From: Sphaerisporangium sp. | GTDB lineage: Bacteria; Actinomycetota; Actinomycetes; Streptosporangiales; Streptosporangiaceae | DNA length: 64,000 nucleotides | Assembly: GCA_025964675.1 (NCBI GenBank) | Contig: JAOPYI010000027.1 | Span: forward strand, 1 to 64,000 | Reading direction: 5' to 3' | In this document: piece after piece, positions 35,338 through 44,033 of the stretch | How the letters are laid out: each line of letters starts with the position of its first letter | Position numbering within the stretch: the first letter of the stretch is position 1 | Made by a program: the position numbers and the translations under genes | The notes under the pieces: model-generated | The model's input: only the letters and a program-made list of their open reading frames with translations | What the model was told of the DNA's origin: nothing | The model's database searches: none

Positions 35338-36192
35338 ATGAGGGAACGCCCACCCGCCCCGACCGGTCTTGGTCGCCGGAACCGCCGCCTGTCCGACCAG
35401 GAGACACGCGACCGGATGCTGCGGGCCGCCATCGACATGATCAACCGGACCGGACTGACCGTGAGCCTCGACCAAATCAGGTTCGAGGACGTCATCCGCG
35501 ACGCGGACGTTTCGCGCAGCACGGCGTACCGGCATTGGCCCTACAAGGATCTGTTCTTCAGCGACCTGGTCAAGGAGCTGGCCCGCAGCGCCAGCCCGGC
35601 GATCATCTCGGACGAGATCTCGCTCATCAAGCAGGTCCTGAGCGAGCATCTGGACTGGCTGGAAACGCCGCAACTGCGCCACAGCCTGATCCTCGAACTG
35701 ATCCGCCGGTTGGCCTTGCTGGACTTCCAGAGCATCCTCGCCTCGCCCGAGTGGCGGACTTACCTGGCCCTGCACGCGACGTTCTCGGGCCTGTCCAAAG
35801 GGGAGCTACGCGACCATGTCCAGGCAGCGCTCGCGCACGCCGAGGCCGGCCATGTCGCACTCGTCGCCCGCGCCTGGCACCAAATTGCCGGCCTGTTCGG
35901 CTTCCGGCTCCGGCCCGAACTCGCCACGAGTTTCGAGACCCTCGCGACGCTGCTCAGTGCCACCATGCGCGGCCTGGTCATCACAGCGCTGTCGACCCCC
36001 GAGGTCGCCACCCACCTGACGGTCGCCAGCCCGTTCGGCGCGGCCGGTAAGGACCCGTGGTCCCTGCCCGCCATCGGCATGGCGAGCATCGCCATGGCGT
36101 TCCTCGAACCTGACCCGACCGCCGAGTGGGACGACCAGCGCCTGGCCGAGATCCACCGCACCCTGGACGCGTGGGCGGCCCCCGACCGGTAA
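35338..36192 (+). CDS. TetR family transcriptional regulator
   Basis: 284 residues, long for TetR. The helix-turn-helix covers about residues 22-75: TRDRMLRAAIDMINRTGLTV, IRFEDVIRDADVSRSTAYRH, WPYKDLFFSDLV. The remaining 200 residues are a helical ligand-binding domain. It is divergent from the stress gene set, and a perfect 7+7 palindrome lies just upstream, so self-regulation and control of the divergent operon are likely. Ligand unknown. Confidence 0.85.
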   Translation: MRERPPAPTGLGRRNRRLSDQETRDRMLRAAIDMINRTGLTVSLDQIRFEDVIRDADVSRSTAYRHWPYKDLFFSDLVKELARSASPAIISDEISLIKQVLSEHLDWLETPQLRHSLILELIRRLALLDFQSILASPEWRTYLALHATFSGLSKGELRDHVQAALAHAEAGHVALVARAWHQIAGLFGFRLRPELATSFETLATLLSATMRGLVITALSTPEVATHLTVASPFGAAGKDPWSLPAIGMASIAMAFLEPDPTAEWDDQRLAEIHRTLDAWAAPDR

Positions 36193-36247
36193 CCCCGGAC
36201 GCTTGGCTGTCCAGGCGGGCGCCGTCTGCACACTGACCACGGTACGG

Positions 36248-36677
36248 ATGACGCCTCGCTCGCGTTCACCCTTCCGCCGCGCGCTGCGCCCGCCCCTCGA
36301 CCTCATCAGGCAGGCAGCCGACCGGCTGGGTGAGCCGGACGCCATGGACAGGCTCCGGCAGCTCCATGGGTTCCTGACCGGCGAGATCCTCCCGCACGAG
36401 CGGGAGGAGGAGCGTCGCCTCTACCCGGCGCTGGGCGCGTTGCTCAGCGACCCGGAGTCGACGGTGACCATGAGCAGGGCACACGCCGAGATCGGCAGGC
36501 TGGTCAGCAGGCTCGGCAGGCACCTGGACCTGGCCCGGTCGGCAGGGCTCTCCCGCCCAGCTCGACGATCTCCGCACCTGCCTCTACGGCCTGCACGCCG
36601 TTCTCGTCCTGTATTTCTCCCAGGAGGAGGAAGCGTACTTCTCTCTCGCGTCAGGGGACCAAAGTCCCCGCGAGTAG
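36248..36677 (+). pseudogene. Hemerythrin-domain protein, frameshifted
   Basis: Frame 1 encodes LRPPLDLIRQAADRLGEPDA, GFLTGEILPHEREEERRLYP and TMSRAHAEIGRLVSRLGRHL, with the His/Glu iron ligands of hemerythrin (HxxxE around HEREEE, and HAEI). In the CCC run at 36552-36554 one extra C shifts the frame; the correct continuation is LDDLRTCLYGLHAVLVLYFS, then QEEEAYF, with the last HxxxxE ligands, ending at TAG 36675-36677. Removing one C restores a complete domain. It is the second +1 C event in the island. The N-terminus may also be short. Confidence 0.65.
36655..36668. promoter_or_regulatory. DosR-like box (13 of 14)
   Basis: GGGACCAAAGTCCC matches GGGACTWWAGTCCC at 13 of 14 bases and lies within a six-base-arm palindrome GGGGAC-CAAA-GTCCCC. 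It overlaps the last codons of the hemerythrin remnant. No intact gene now starts immediately downstream, so it may be an orphan left by deletion. Confidence 0.55.
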
Positions 36678-36729
36678 CGCCACACGCCCCCTACCGCGGC
36701 CTGCGGCGCGGACGGATGGTGGACGCATG

Positions 36730-37083
36730 TCAGCTGTGATCGTCGAAGGACTGCGCCCCGCCTCCATCGCGGCACTGCCCGTAGACGCCTCGCCTGCAGT
36801 ACTCGCACCTGCCGCAGGCGGAGATGCAGGAGGCCACGACACGGTCGCCTGGGGCAACCCCGTTGACGCCGCTGCCGATCTCGACCACCGTACCCACGGC
36901 CTCGTGGCCGAGGACGCGCCCCGGCTTCACCGCCGGCACGTCGCCGGCCAGGATGTGCAGGTCCGTGCCGCAGATGGTCACCGCGTCCACCTGGATGATC
37001 GCGTCACGCGGATCGATGAGCGTGGGATCGGGCACCTCGGTCCAGGTCCTGTGCCCGGGACCTTCGTACACCAGTGCTTTCAT
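36730..37083 (-). pseudogene. Zinc alcohol dehydrogenase, N-terminal fragment only
   Basis: Begins MKALVYEGPGHRTWTEVPDP with AAGGAG before the ATG. It keeps the catalytic zinc site (ICGTDLHILAGDVPA, GRVLGHEAVGTVVEIGSG) and part of the structural zinc loop (CGRCEYCRRGVYGQC). It ends after about 110 residues with an unrelated QSFDDHS tail; the Rossmann domain is missing. It is a close paralog of the enzyme at 33331-34369. Divergent from the GNAT/acyl-CoA synthetase gene across several DosR-like boxes. Confidence 0.75.
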
Positions 37084-37174
37084 GTCGTCTCCTTGATGCG
37101 TCGGGGGAGCTTCCACCAGTCACAGCCTTCAGCGGAGGGATGATCGAAGGCAGTGCCCCTCGGCCCGCCGTGCG

Positions 37175-37289
37175 GGGACCAAGGTCCTCGCCCAACGGCG
37201 CTGTTGAAAGGTGGGCGTCGGGTTCTCCTGGGATGACCAGGAGATCGGGTCAGGGACGAGAGTCCTTAGTCGCAGGGGACTTGGACCCT
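37175..37289. promoter_or_regulatory. Cluster of DosR-like boxes in a divergent promoter
   Basis: Three GGGAC palindromes: GGGACCAAGGTCCT (37175-37188, 11 of 14), GGGACGAGAGTCCT (37253-37266, 11 of 14) and the weaker GGGACTTGGACCCT (37276-37289). They fill the 242-bp gap between the alcohol dehydrogenase fragment and the acyl-CoA synthetase fusion, which otherwise contains no gene. Confidence 0.55.
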
Positions 37290-37325
37290 GTGGGTGGTGG
37301 TGGTTCTTGGCGGAGCCTTGAACGC

Positions 37326-39983
37326 ATGACGAGATTTCTGCCCGAGGAATGCGATGTGCTGCTGCGTGACGGCGGTATCGCCCACATCCGCTTGCTGCGC
37401 GTCTCCGATCGGGCCGCGCTACACGATCTGGTCGACAGGTCGTCCGAACAATCCACCTACCTGCGGTTCGCGACCGGCGGCACCGCCACGGCACACGCCT
37501 ACATGGACCGCATGACCGGGCCGGGCTACCGAGGACAGGCGCTGGTGGCTCTGGTACGGGGCCGTCTGGTCGGTGTGGCCGAATACATCGGCGATGACGC
37601 CGGTGTACGGGCCGATCTGGGAATCCTGCTCGACGATGAGACCCACGGCCACGGTCTTGGCACGGTCATGCTGGAGCACCTGGCTCTGAACGCGGCCGAG
37701 GACGGGATCAAAGAACTGATGGCCGACGTGCTCGCGGAGAACACGCCGGTGATCCAGATGCTGAAGGACTCCGGCCTGGAGCTGCGGCGGCATTACTCCG
37801 ACGGGTGGGTGAACTTCCAGATCTCCACGGCGACCAGCGCTGAGCTGCTGGCCAGGATCGACGCCCGTGAGCACGAAGCGGAACGCAACTCGCTGTCCTC
37901 CGTGTTCGCCCCGCGCTCGGTGGCGGTGATCGGAGCGAGCCGCGCCGTCGCCGGTGTAGGGCATCGAGTGCTGCGTAACCTCGTCGACGGCGGCTTCTCC
38001 GGCCCGATCTATCCGGTCAACCCCAAGGCCACAGAGGTGTGCGGCCTTCCCGCCTACCCGGACCTGCCGGCCGTCCCCGGTCCGGTGGACCTGGCGGTGG
38101 TCGCCACCCCGGCCACCGCGGTGGTCGGCGTGGCCCGCGACTGCGCCCGTCACGGCGTGCGCGCCCTGGTCGTGGTGAGCTCGGGATTCGCCGAGATGGG
38201 GAACGCTCAGCAGGAGGCCGAGCTGGTGAAAGTCTGCCGGGAGGCGGGGATGCGTCTGGTCGGGCCGAACTGCCTGGGGGTTGTGAACACGGCCGCGTCG
38301 CTCAACGCGAGCTTCCTTCCCGATCGGCCGCAGGCCGGGCGGCTGGGGCTGATGTCGCAGTCCGGCGCGGTCGCCGCCGCGGTGATCGACCGTGCCGCGG
38401 GGATCGGCCTGGGCATCTCCTCGTTCGCCTCCGTCGGGAACAAGGCCGACGTCAGCGGCAACGACCTGCTGGAATACTGGGAGGACGACGCCGCGACGGA
38501 CGTCATCGCGCTGTATCTGGAGTCGTTCGGCAACCCGCGCCGGTTCGGCCGCATCGCGCGCCGGGTCAGCGCCACCAAGCCGATCCTGGTGGTCAAGAGC
38601 GGTCGAGGTGACGCCGGCGGCCGTGCGGTACGGTCGCACACGGCCGCGGCGGCGACCCCGGACGCGGCCGTCGACGCGCTGCTGCGGGCCTCGGGGGTGA
38701 TCCGGGAGAACAGCGTGCAAGACCTGCTGGACACCGCCCGGCTGCTCACCCACCAGCCGCTTCCGAAAGGCCGGCGGGTCGCGATCGTCGGCAACTCCGG
38801 CGGTCCCCAGGCCATGACCGCCGACGCCTGCGAGCAGCGGGGCCTTCTGGTCCCGGAGCTGTCCGGGGCCACGCGAGAGGCGTTGCGCCTGCGGCTGCGT
38901 ACGGCCGCGGCGGTCGGCAACCCGGTGGACGTGACCGCCGACGGTGAGGCCGGCGAACTCGCGGACACGGTGCGAACGGTGCTGGCCGATCCTGATGTCG
39001 ACGCCGTGCTGGTCGTCTACACCCCGCCGTTCGGCTCGGGCCTGACCGCGACCCAGGAGGCCATCGCCGCCGCCTCGCAGGGAGCGAGCAAGACCGTGCT
39101 GGCCTGCGTGCTGGGGCACGACGGCCTGATCGGCTCGCACGTGCCGAGTTACGCCTTTCCCGAGCAGGCCGTCCACGCCCTCAGCCGTGCCGTGGAGTAC
39201 GCGTCATGGCGTTCGCGGCTCCAGGACCCGTCCGTCGAAGTGCCCTCCGTACATGCCGCCTCCGCACGCCAGATCGTCGAGACCGACCTGGCGGACCACC
39301 CCGAGGGCCGCTGGCTCGACTACCAGACGGCCGCGCGCCTGCTCGATTGTTACGGTATTCGTGTCGCCGAGGCGGTCTCGGTCGACGGCGCCGACTCCGC
39401 CTGCGAGGCGGCCGCCTGGCTCGGCTTGCCCGCCGTGCTCAAGGCCACCGGACCGGGCCTGGTGCACAAGAGCGACGTCGGAGGCGTGCAGGTGAACCTG
39501 CGAAGTGTGGAGCAGGTGCGGCAGGCTTACCGCGAGATGGCAGAGCGGGTCGGGTCTGATATGACCGGCGCGCTGGTCCAGCACATGGCCGCCGACGGCG
39601 TGGAGATGATCGTCGGCGGTGTGGCCCACGACGTCTTCGGACCGCTGGTCATGGTGGGACTCGGTGGAGTGACCGCGGAGCTTCTGGCCGATCGCGCCTT
39701 CCGGGTTCCGCCGATCAGCGGTGCGGACGCCGCCCGGATGCTGGGGGAGCTGCGCTGCGAGCCGCTGCTTCGCGGCTACCGCGGCCGCCCCTTGGCGAAC
39801 GTGGAGGCGTTGCAGGCACAGATCATCGGGGTAGGCCGCCTCATGGACGACCTTCCCGAGGTGGCCGAACTCGATCTCAACCCGGTGATCGTCACGCCTG
39901 CCGGCGCGGTCGCCGTGGACGTGCGTGTGCGGCTCGCGCCCGCCCCGCCGCGCCGGTCGCCGTTCCGCCGCCGGCTGCGCTGA
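37326..39983 (+). CDS. GNAT acetyltransferase - NDP-forming acyl-CoA synthetase fusion
   Basis: 885 residues. An N-terminal GNAT domain (about 10-170: DGGIAHIRLLRVSDRAALHD, LVGVAEYIGDDAGVRADLGI, HGLGTVMLEHLA) is joined to a CoA-binding Rossmann domain (SVAVIGASRAVAGVGHRVLR, then PIYPVNPKA), ligase domains (LMSQSGAVAAAVIDRAAGIG; SHTAAAATPDAAVDALLRAS) and a C-terminal ATP-grasp (LPAVLKATGPGLVHKSDVGG; ELDLNPVIV). This is the PatZ-like architecture with GNAT placed first. Such proteins acetylate lysines, notably on acyl-CoA synthetases, though the ligase half may be inactive. The ATG at 37326 follows GGCGGAG. DosR-like boxes lie upstream, implying induction in hypoxia. Intact. Confidence 0.88.
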   Translation: MTRFLPEECDVLLRDGGIAHIRLLRVSDRAALHDLVDRSSEQSTYLRFATGGTATAHAYMDRMTGPGYRGQALVALVRGRLVGVAEYIGDDAGVRADLGILLDDETHGHGLGTVMLEHLALNAAEDGIKELMADVLAENTPVIQMLKDSGLELRRHYSDGWVNFQISTATSAELLARIDAREHEAERNSLSSVFAPRSVAVIGASRAVAGVGHRVLRNLVDGGFSGPIYPVNPKATEVCGLPAYPDLPAVPGPVDLAVVATPATAVVGVARDCARHGVRALVVVSSGFAEMGNAQQEAELVKVCREAGMRLVGPNCLGVVNTAASLNASFLPDRPQAGRLGLMSQSGAVAAAVIDRAAGIGLGISSFASVGNKADVSGNDLLEYWEDDAATDVIALYLESFGNPRRFGRIARRVSATKPILVVKSGRGDAGGRAVRSHTAAAATPDAAVDALLRASGVIRENSVQDLLDTARLLTHQPLPKGRRVAIVGNSGGPQAMTADACEQRGLLVPELSGATREALRLRLRTAAAVGNPVDVTADGEAGELADTVRTVLADPDVDAVLVVYTPPFGSGLTATQEAIAAASQGASKTVLACVLGHDGLIGSHVPSYAFPEQAVHALSRAVEYASWRSRLQDPSVEVPSVHAASARQIVETDLADHPEGRWLDYQTAARLLDCYGIRVAEAVSVDGADSACEAAAWLGLPAVLKATGPGLVHKSDVGGVQVNLRSVEQVRQAYREMAERVGSDMTGALVQHMAADGVEMIVGGVAHDVFGPLVMVGLGGVTAELLADRAFRVPPISGADAARMLGELRCEPLLRGYRGRPLANVEALQAQIIGVGRLMDDLPEVAELDLNPVIVTPAGAVAVDVRVRLAPAPPRRSPFRRRLR

Positions 39984-40035
39984 GAACCACCACGAAGGCG
40001 AACGCCCGACCACGACCTCACAGAAAGAGAATCCC

Positions 40036-40482
40036 ATGAGCGACCGCAGCGCCACTCCCGTACTGGAAGAGCTCGACACCGAGGAATGCTTGAGACTCAT
40101 CTCCCCTGGGGGCATCGGCAGGGTCGGCTTCAACACCGCCGCCGGGCCCACCGTGCTGCCGGTCAACTACACGATGGACGGCAGGGCGGTGCTGTTCAGG
40201 ACCGCCTTCGGCGGGCCGATGGACGAGGACCTGAGCACGGGGGTCAGGGGTGTCGAATTGAAGATCGCCTTCGAGGTGGACCAGATCGACACAGCGGTAC
40301 GGGAGGGATGGAGCGTCCTGATCCAGGGAGCCGCTCACCGTGTCTCGGAGGAGGAACTGGCCACCCTGAGCTCATCGGCCGCCGAGCCGTGGGCCGGCGG
40401 TGAGCGGCGGCTGTACATCCGGGTCCACCCCGTTCAGCTCACCGGCCGCCGCATTCGCCACGATCAGACCGCAGCACGATAG
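40036..40482 (+). CDS. PPOX-class flavin/pyridoxamine oxidase-fold protein
   Basis: 148 residues. LDTEECLRLISPGGIGRVGF, then VLPVNYTMDGRAVLFRTAFG and WSVLIQGAAHRVSEEELATL, with the C-terminal YIRVHPVQLTGRRI, fit the short PPOX-like proteins abundant in actinobacterial dormancy regulons. It probably binds FMN; no substrate known. It follows the acyl-CoA synthetase by 52 bp and is probably co-transcribed, ending at a strong terminator. Confidence 0.85.
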   Translation: MSDRSATPVLEELDTEECLRLISPGGIGRVGFNTAAGPTVLPVNYTMDGRAVLFRTAFGGPMDEDLSTGVRGVELKIAFEVDQIDTAVREGWSVLIQGAAHRVSEEELATLSSSAAEPWAGGERRLYIRVHPVQLTGRRIRHDQTAAR

Positions 40483-40587
40483 ACCGCGTGGCGGCCGGAC
40501 CGAACCAGCTCACACCGGCATCGGTCCACGAGGTCGTCTCGCCATCTCCCTCGCTGCGACACCGAAAGCCGCCTCACTCGCACCCCC

Positions 40588-40623
40588 AAGGGTCCACCCC
40601 ACGATCACGTGGGGTGGACCCTT
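40588..40623 (+). terminator. Strong intrinsic terminator
   Basis: Sixteen-bp perfect stem AAGGGTCCACCCCACG and complement, loop ATCA. The rest of the 380-bp gap 40483-40862 contains no gene. A weak DosR-like element, GAGCCCAAAGACCC (40761-40774), lies about 90 bp before the Hsp20 start. Confidence 0.9.
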
Positions 40624-40862
40624 GTCTGCTGCCACGTACACAAGGCGGGCGCACCTGGACGCCCGGCTCCGATGGCAGTGACGTAGATGCCCGCCGGCAG
40701 GCCCTTCGCATGCCCGGTTGTGTCACGAGGGGCCTCCCCGAGGCTGGGGTGTCGCTGGTCGAGCCCAAAGACCCTGCCCTAGAGGACTTCCGCCTTCTTT
40801 GCCTGGGGCTGCCCTGGAGATGGGATGGAGTTGAAGGTCGAACAGAAGATGGAGGTGGACGG

Positions 40863-41303
40863 ATGAGCACACCAGTGCGCAGAGAGCCAAGGGGGTTCCT
40901 CCCCGACCTCATCGATTGGCTCGAGGCTCCGCTGGCCGGTCTGCGGCCGGCCCTGGGGCAGGCGATCCGGTTCGAGGACTACGTCCTGGACGGCCGGTAC
41001 GTGTTGCGTGCCGAGTTGCCGGGCGTCGACCCGGACAAGGACGTCGAGATCACTTTGGCCGGCGGGATCCTCACGATCCGTGCCGAGCGTCATCACGAGG
41101 ACAAGGATGGGCACCGCACCGAGTTCCGGTACGGCTCGTTCACCCGCTCGATCGCGCTGCCGCCCGGAACCGACGAAAAGGACATCAAGGCCGTCTACGA
41201 CCAGGGAATTCTCGAGGTCAGCGTCAAGCTCGCCGAGAACAAGCAGGAAGGCAGGCGCATCCTCGTCGGCACCACCACCGAGAAGCCCCAGAAGAAGAGC
41301 TGA
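40863..41303 (+). CDS. Small heat shock protein, Hsp20/alpha-crystallin family
   Basis: 146 residues. The alpha-crystallin domain (about 37-130) reads YVLRAELPGVDPDKDVEITL, GILTIRAERHHEDKDGHRTE, and FRYGSFTRSIALPPGTDEKD, then YDQGILEVSV with the GILEV anchor. A C-terminal IxV-like RRILVG is present. An ATP-independent holdase; related proteins are strongly induced in dormancy. Start at 40863 has GGAGGTG eight bases upstream. A hairpin separates it from the CBS-BON gene. Confidence 0.92.
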   Translation: MSTPVRREPRGFLPDLIDWLEAPLAGLRPALGQAIRFEDYVLDGRYVLRAELPGVDPDKDVEITLAGGILTIRAERHHEDKDGHRTEFRYGSFTRSIALPPGTDEKDIKAVYDQGILEVSVKLAENKQEGRRILVGTTTEKPQKKS

Positions 41304-41315
41304 AACACCCGCTCG

Positions 41316-41339
41316 CGGGCCCGCCCCAACGCGGGCCCG
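41316..41339 (+). terminator. Hairpin between hsp20 and the CBS-BON gene
   Basis: Nine-bp stem CGGGCCCGC/GCGGGCCCG with a six-base loop, 12 bp after the Hsp20 stop. Only 22 bp remain before the next start, so partial read-through is likely. Confidence 0.6.
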
Positions 41340-41361
41340 TGGGCACCTGAAGGAGGTCGTC

Positions 41362-42063
41362 ATGCGCATGAAGGTGCAGAACGTCATGACCACGGATGTC
41401 GCGTCGGTCGATGAACGCACGCCGTTCAAGGACATCGCCGAGATGCTCATCGCCCGTGAAGTGAGCGCGGTTCCCGTAGTAGATGTGGAGAGCCACGTCG
41501 TCGGAGTGGTCTCCGAGGCGGACCTGCTCCGCAAGGAGGAGTTCAGGGACCGGTTCTACCGCGAGGGGTACCGGCCCCCGCTGCGCGCGCGTCTGCGCGA
41601 CCAGATCGGCGGGCACGGCAGGAAGGCCGACGAGAAGGCACACGGCGAGACCGCCGCGGATCTGATGAGCACCCCGGTTCACACGGTCAAGCCGTACACC
41701 ACGGTCGTCACGGCCGCCCGGCTCATGGACGAGCACGGAGTGAAACGGCTGCCCGTGACCGATGACAAAGACAAGCTCCTGGGCATCGTCAGCCGCCACG
41801 ACCTGCTGAAGGTGTTCGTCCGCAGCGACGAGGCCATCTCCCGCGAAGTTCGTGACGACGTTCTCACCCGTTCCCTGTGGATCGAGACCGCCGGTGTCAA
41901 GGTCGCGACCTGCCGCGGAGTGGTGACCCTCACCGGCAACCTGCGACTCCGCAGCGAAGCCCAGATGGCCGCACGGATGACTCAGCGGGTGAACGGAGTC
42001 GTCGATGTGGTCGACGAGATCGGTTACGAGGAGGACGACACCCCTAAATGGGCCGGGTCGTAG
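41362..42063 (+). CDS. CBS-pair plus BON domain protein
   Basis: 233 residues. Two CBS motifs (VQNVMTTDVASVDERTPFKD; DLMSTPVHTVKPYTTVVTAA with GVKRLPVTDDKDKLLGIVSR) are separated by a charged loop. A C-terminal BON domain (about 155-225: VRDDVLTRSLWIETAGVKVA, GVVTLTGNLRLRSEAQMAAR) follows. CBS pairs bind adenosine ligands; BON domains are thought to bind membranes or phospholipid. Such proteins are frequent members of actinobacterial dormancy regulons. AAGGAGG is five bases before the ATG. Confidence 0.9.
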   Translation: MRMKVQNVMTTDVASVDERTPFKDIAEMLIAREVSAVPVVDVESHVVGVVSEADLLRKEEFRDRFYREGYRPPLRARLRDQIGGHGRKADEKAHGETAADLMSTPVHTVKPYTTVVTAARLMDEHGVKRLPVTDDKDKLLGIVSRHDLLKVFVRSDEAISREVRDDVLTRSLWIETAGVKVATCRGVVTLTGNLRLRSEAQMAARMTQRVNGVVDVVDEIGYEEDDTPKWAGS

Positions 42064-42130
42064 CGCGTCGCACGCGCTGCCCCACGGCATCTGACCCGTT
42101 CCAGCCGAGGGTTGTGGGGGCCATCTTGAT

Positions 42131-42144
42131 GGGACCTTCGGCTC
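42131..42144 (+). promoter_or_regulatory. DosR-like box upstream of a universal stress protein
   Basis: GGGACCTTCGGCTC matches the DosR core at 10 of 14 positions, 57 bp before the GTG start at 42201. Confidence 0.45.
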
Positions 42145-42200
42145 TGTCCGGTCCATGGCATCAGTCGGTGTGATGGGACGGAGTGCGAAGGGAGGACATC

Positions 42201-42788
42201 GTGATCGTGGCAGGAGTGGACGGTTCGCAAGCCGGTCTCGAAGCCGTGCGCTGGGCTGCCCGGGAGGCGGCGCTACGTGCGAGTGCGTTGCACGTGGTGA
42301 ACGCGATGCCCGGTTGGGCATGTGACGCTCAGGACGGACCGTATGCCGAGGTCGCACAGTGGATGCGCGACAGTGCCGATTCAGTCCTGAAAGACGCGCT
42401 GGAACAGGCTCGGTCAGCCGAGCCAGGGATAGCCGTGAGCTCAGCCCGCCTGCCCGGCGACCCTCGACCCGCTCTGATCATGGCGGCCAAGGACGCCGAG
42501 CTCCTCGTGGTCGGCAACCACCGGCTGGGTGGGTTCCGCGGCCTGCTGCTGGGATCGGTGGCACTCGGTGTATCGGGGCACGCCGACTGTCCCGTGATCG
42601 TGGTCCGCCCGCTTCCTGCCCGATCCCGACCGAAGATCGTCCTAGGAATAGACGGTGCGCGAACAGGCGCGGACGCTCCTTCGCGCTCACATCTCCTGAG
42701 TCCGGAGGGACCCGGTTGCACTGGCGAGTGCCACTCTCCTAGCGGTGGATGCGCCGGCCGGAAAGCTGTTCGGGGACCACCACGATGA
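42201..42788 (+). CDS. Universal stress protein, second domain truncated
   Basis: 195 residues from GTG 42201, with GGGAGG five bases before it. The first USP domain is complete (IVAGVDGSQAGLEAVRWAAR; VVGNHRLGGFRGLLLGSVAL with the ATP motif; DCPVIVVRP). At about residue 150 a second domain begins (KIVLGIDGA) but breaks off after a few residues into an unrelated Ser/Gly-rich tail. Tandem-domain USPs normally reach about 290 residues. The tail overlaps the 3' end of a minus-strand PPOX fragment. This is the mark of a deletion fusing two gene ends. The single intact domain may still work. Confidence 0.75.
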   Translation: MIVAGVDGSQAGLEAVRWAAREAALRASALHVVNAMPGWACDAQDGPYAEVAQWMRDSADSVLKDALEQARSAEPGIAVSSARLPGDPRPALIMAAKDAELLVVGNHRLGGFRGLLLGSVALGVSGHADCPVIVVRPLPARSRPKIVLGIDGARTGADAPSRSHLLSPEGPGCTGECHSPSGGCAGRKAVRGPPR

Positions 42789-43026
42789 AGTGCTCGCGGC
42801 CGCCGGTGGCCCATGGGTTCAGGGGGAGCCGCGACAGGCGCGTGAGCTCTTCGGGGTCGTCCACGGTGCGCGCGCGGCCCACCGCGGTGACCGACCACCC
42901 CGTACGCGTGGCGGGGTCGTATTCGTCGGTCTCGAAGGCGACGATCGCGTCTGCGGCCGCGGTGGCCAGCCTGGAGCCACCCGCGGTCCGGATGACGATC
43001 TTCTCCTGGTCCAGGTGGAAGTTCAC
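42739..43026 (-). pseudogene. PPOX-class protein, N-terminally truncated
   Basis: Encodes the C-terminal two thirds of a PPOX domain: VNFHLDQEKIVIRTAGGSRL, then AIVAFETDEYDPATRTGWSV and LPLNPWATGGREHFIVVVPE, ending SGRRIHR. About 30 N-terminal residues are missing, and an in-frame stop lies just upstream of the PAVQPVNF block. No ribosome site for the remaining GTG. Close in type to the PPOX gene at 40036. Confidence 0.65.
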
Positions 43027-43116
43027 CGGCTGGACGGCCGGGTGCGCGGGGGTGGAATATTGTTCGGCTCGTTTCGATCAAGAAACCAGGCACGTTTCCC
43101 ACCTCGACGGCGTTGA

Positions 43117-43809
<693 letters not shown>

Positions 43810-44033
43810 CACTGACGGGTCGGTCGGCTGGACGGCGTGTCGGCTCGGCAGGTCGTGATCGTGCGCAGTGAACAAGTCGGCGGAGCCGTTCCGTCCTGGA
43901 GCCGATCCGAGGGTCTGACATGAGCGCGACTCCCTGCGTTCACCGGAAATTCTCCGAGCCCGGCAGAACAAATCGGCAACGAGCACCGTCGTACTGAAGC
44001 GTTGACACCAGCGCTCTCAGAGAGGCACTCGAC

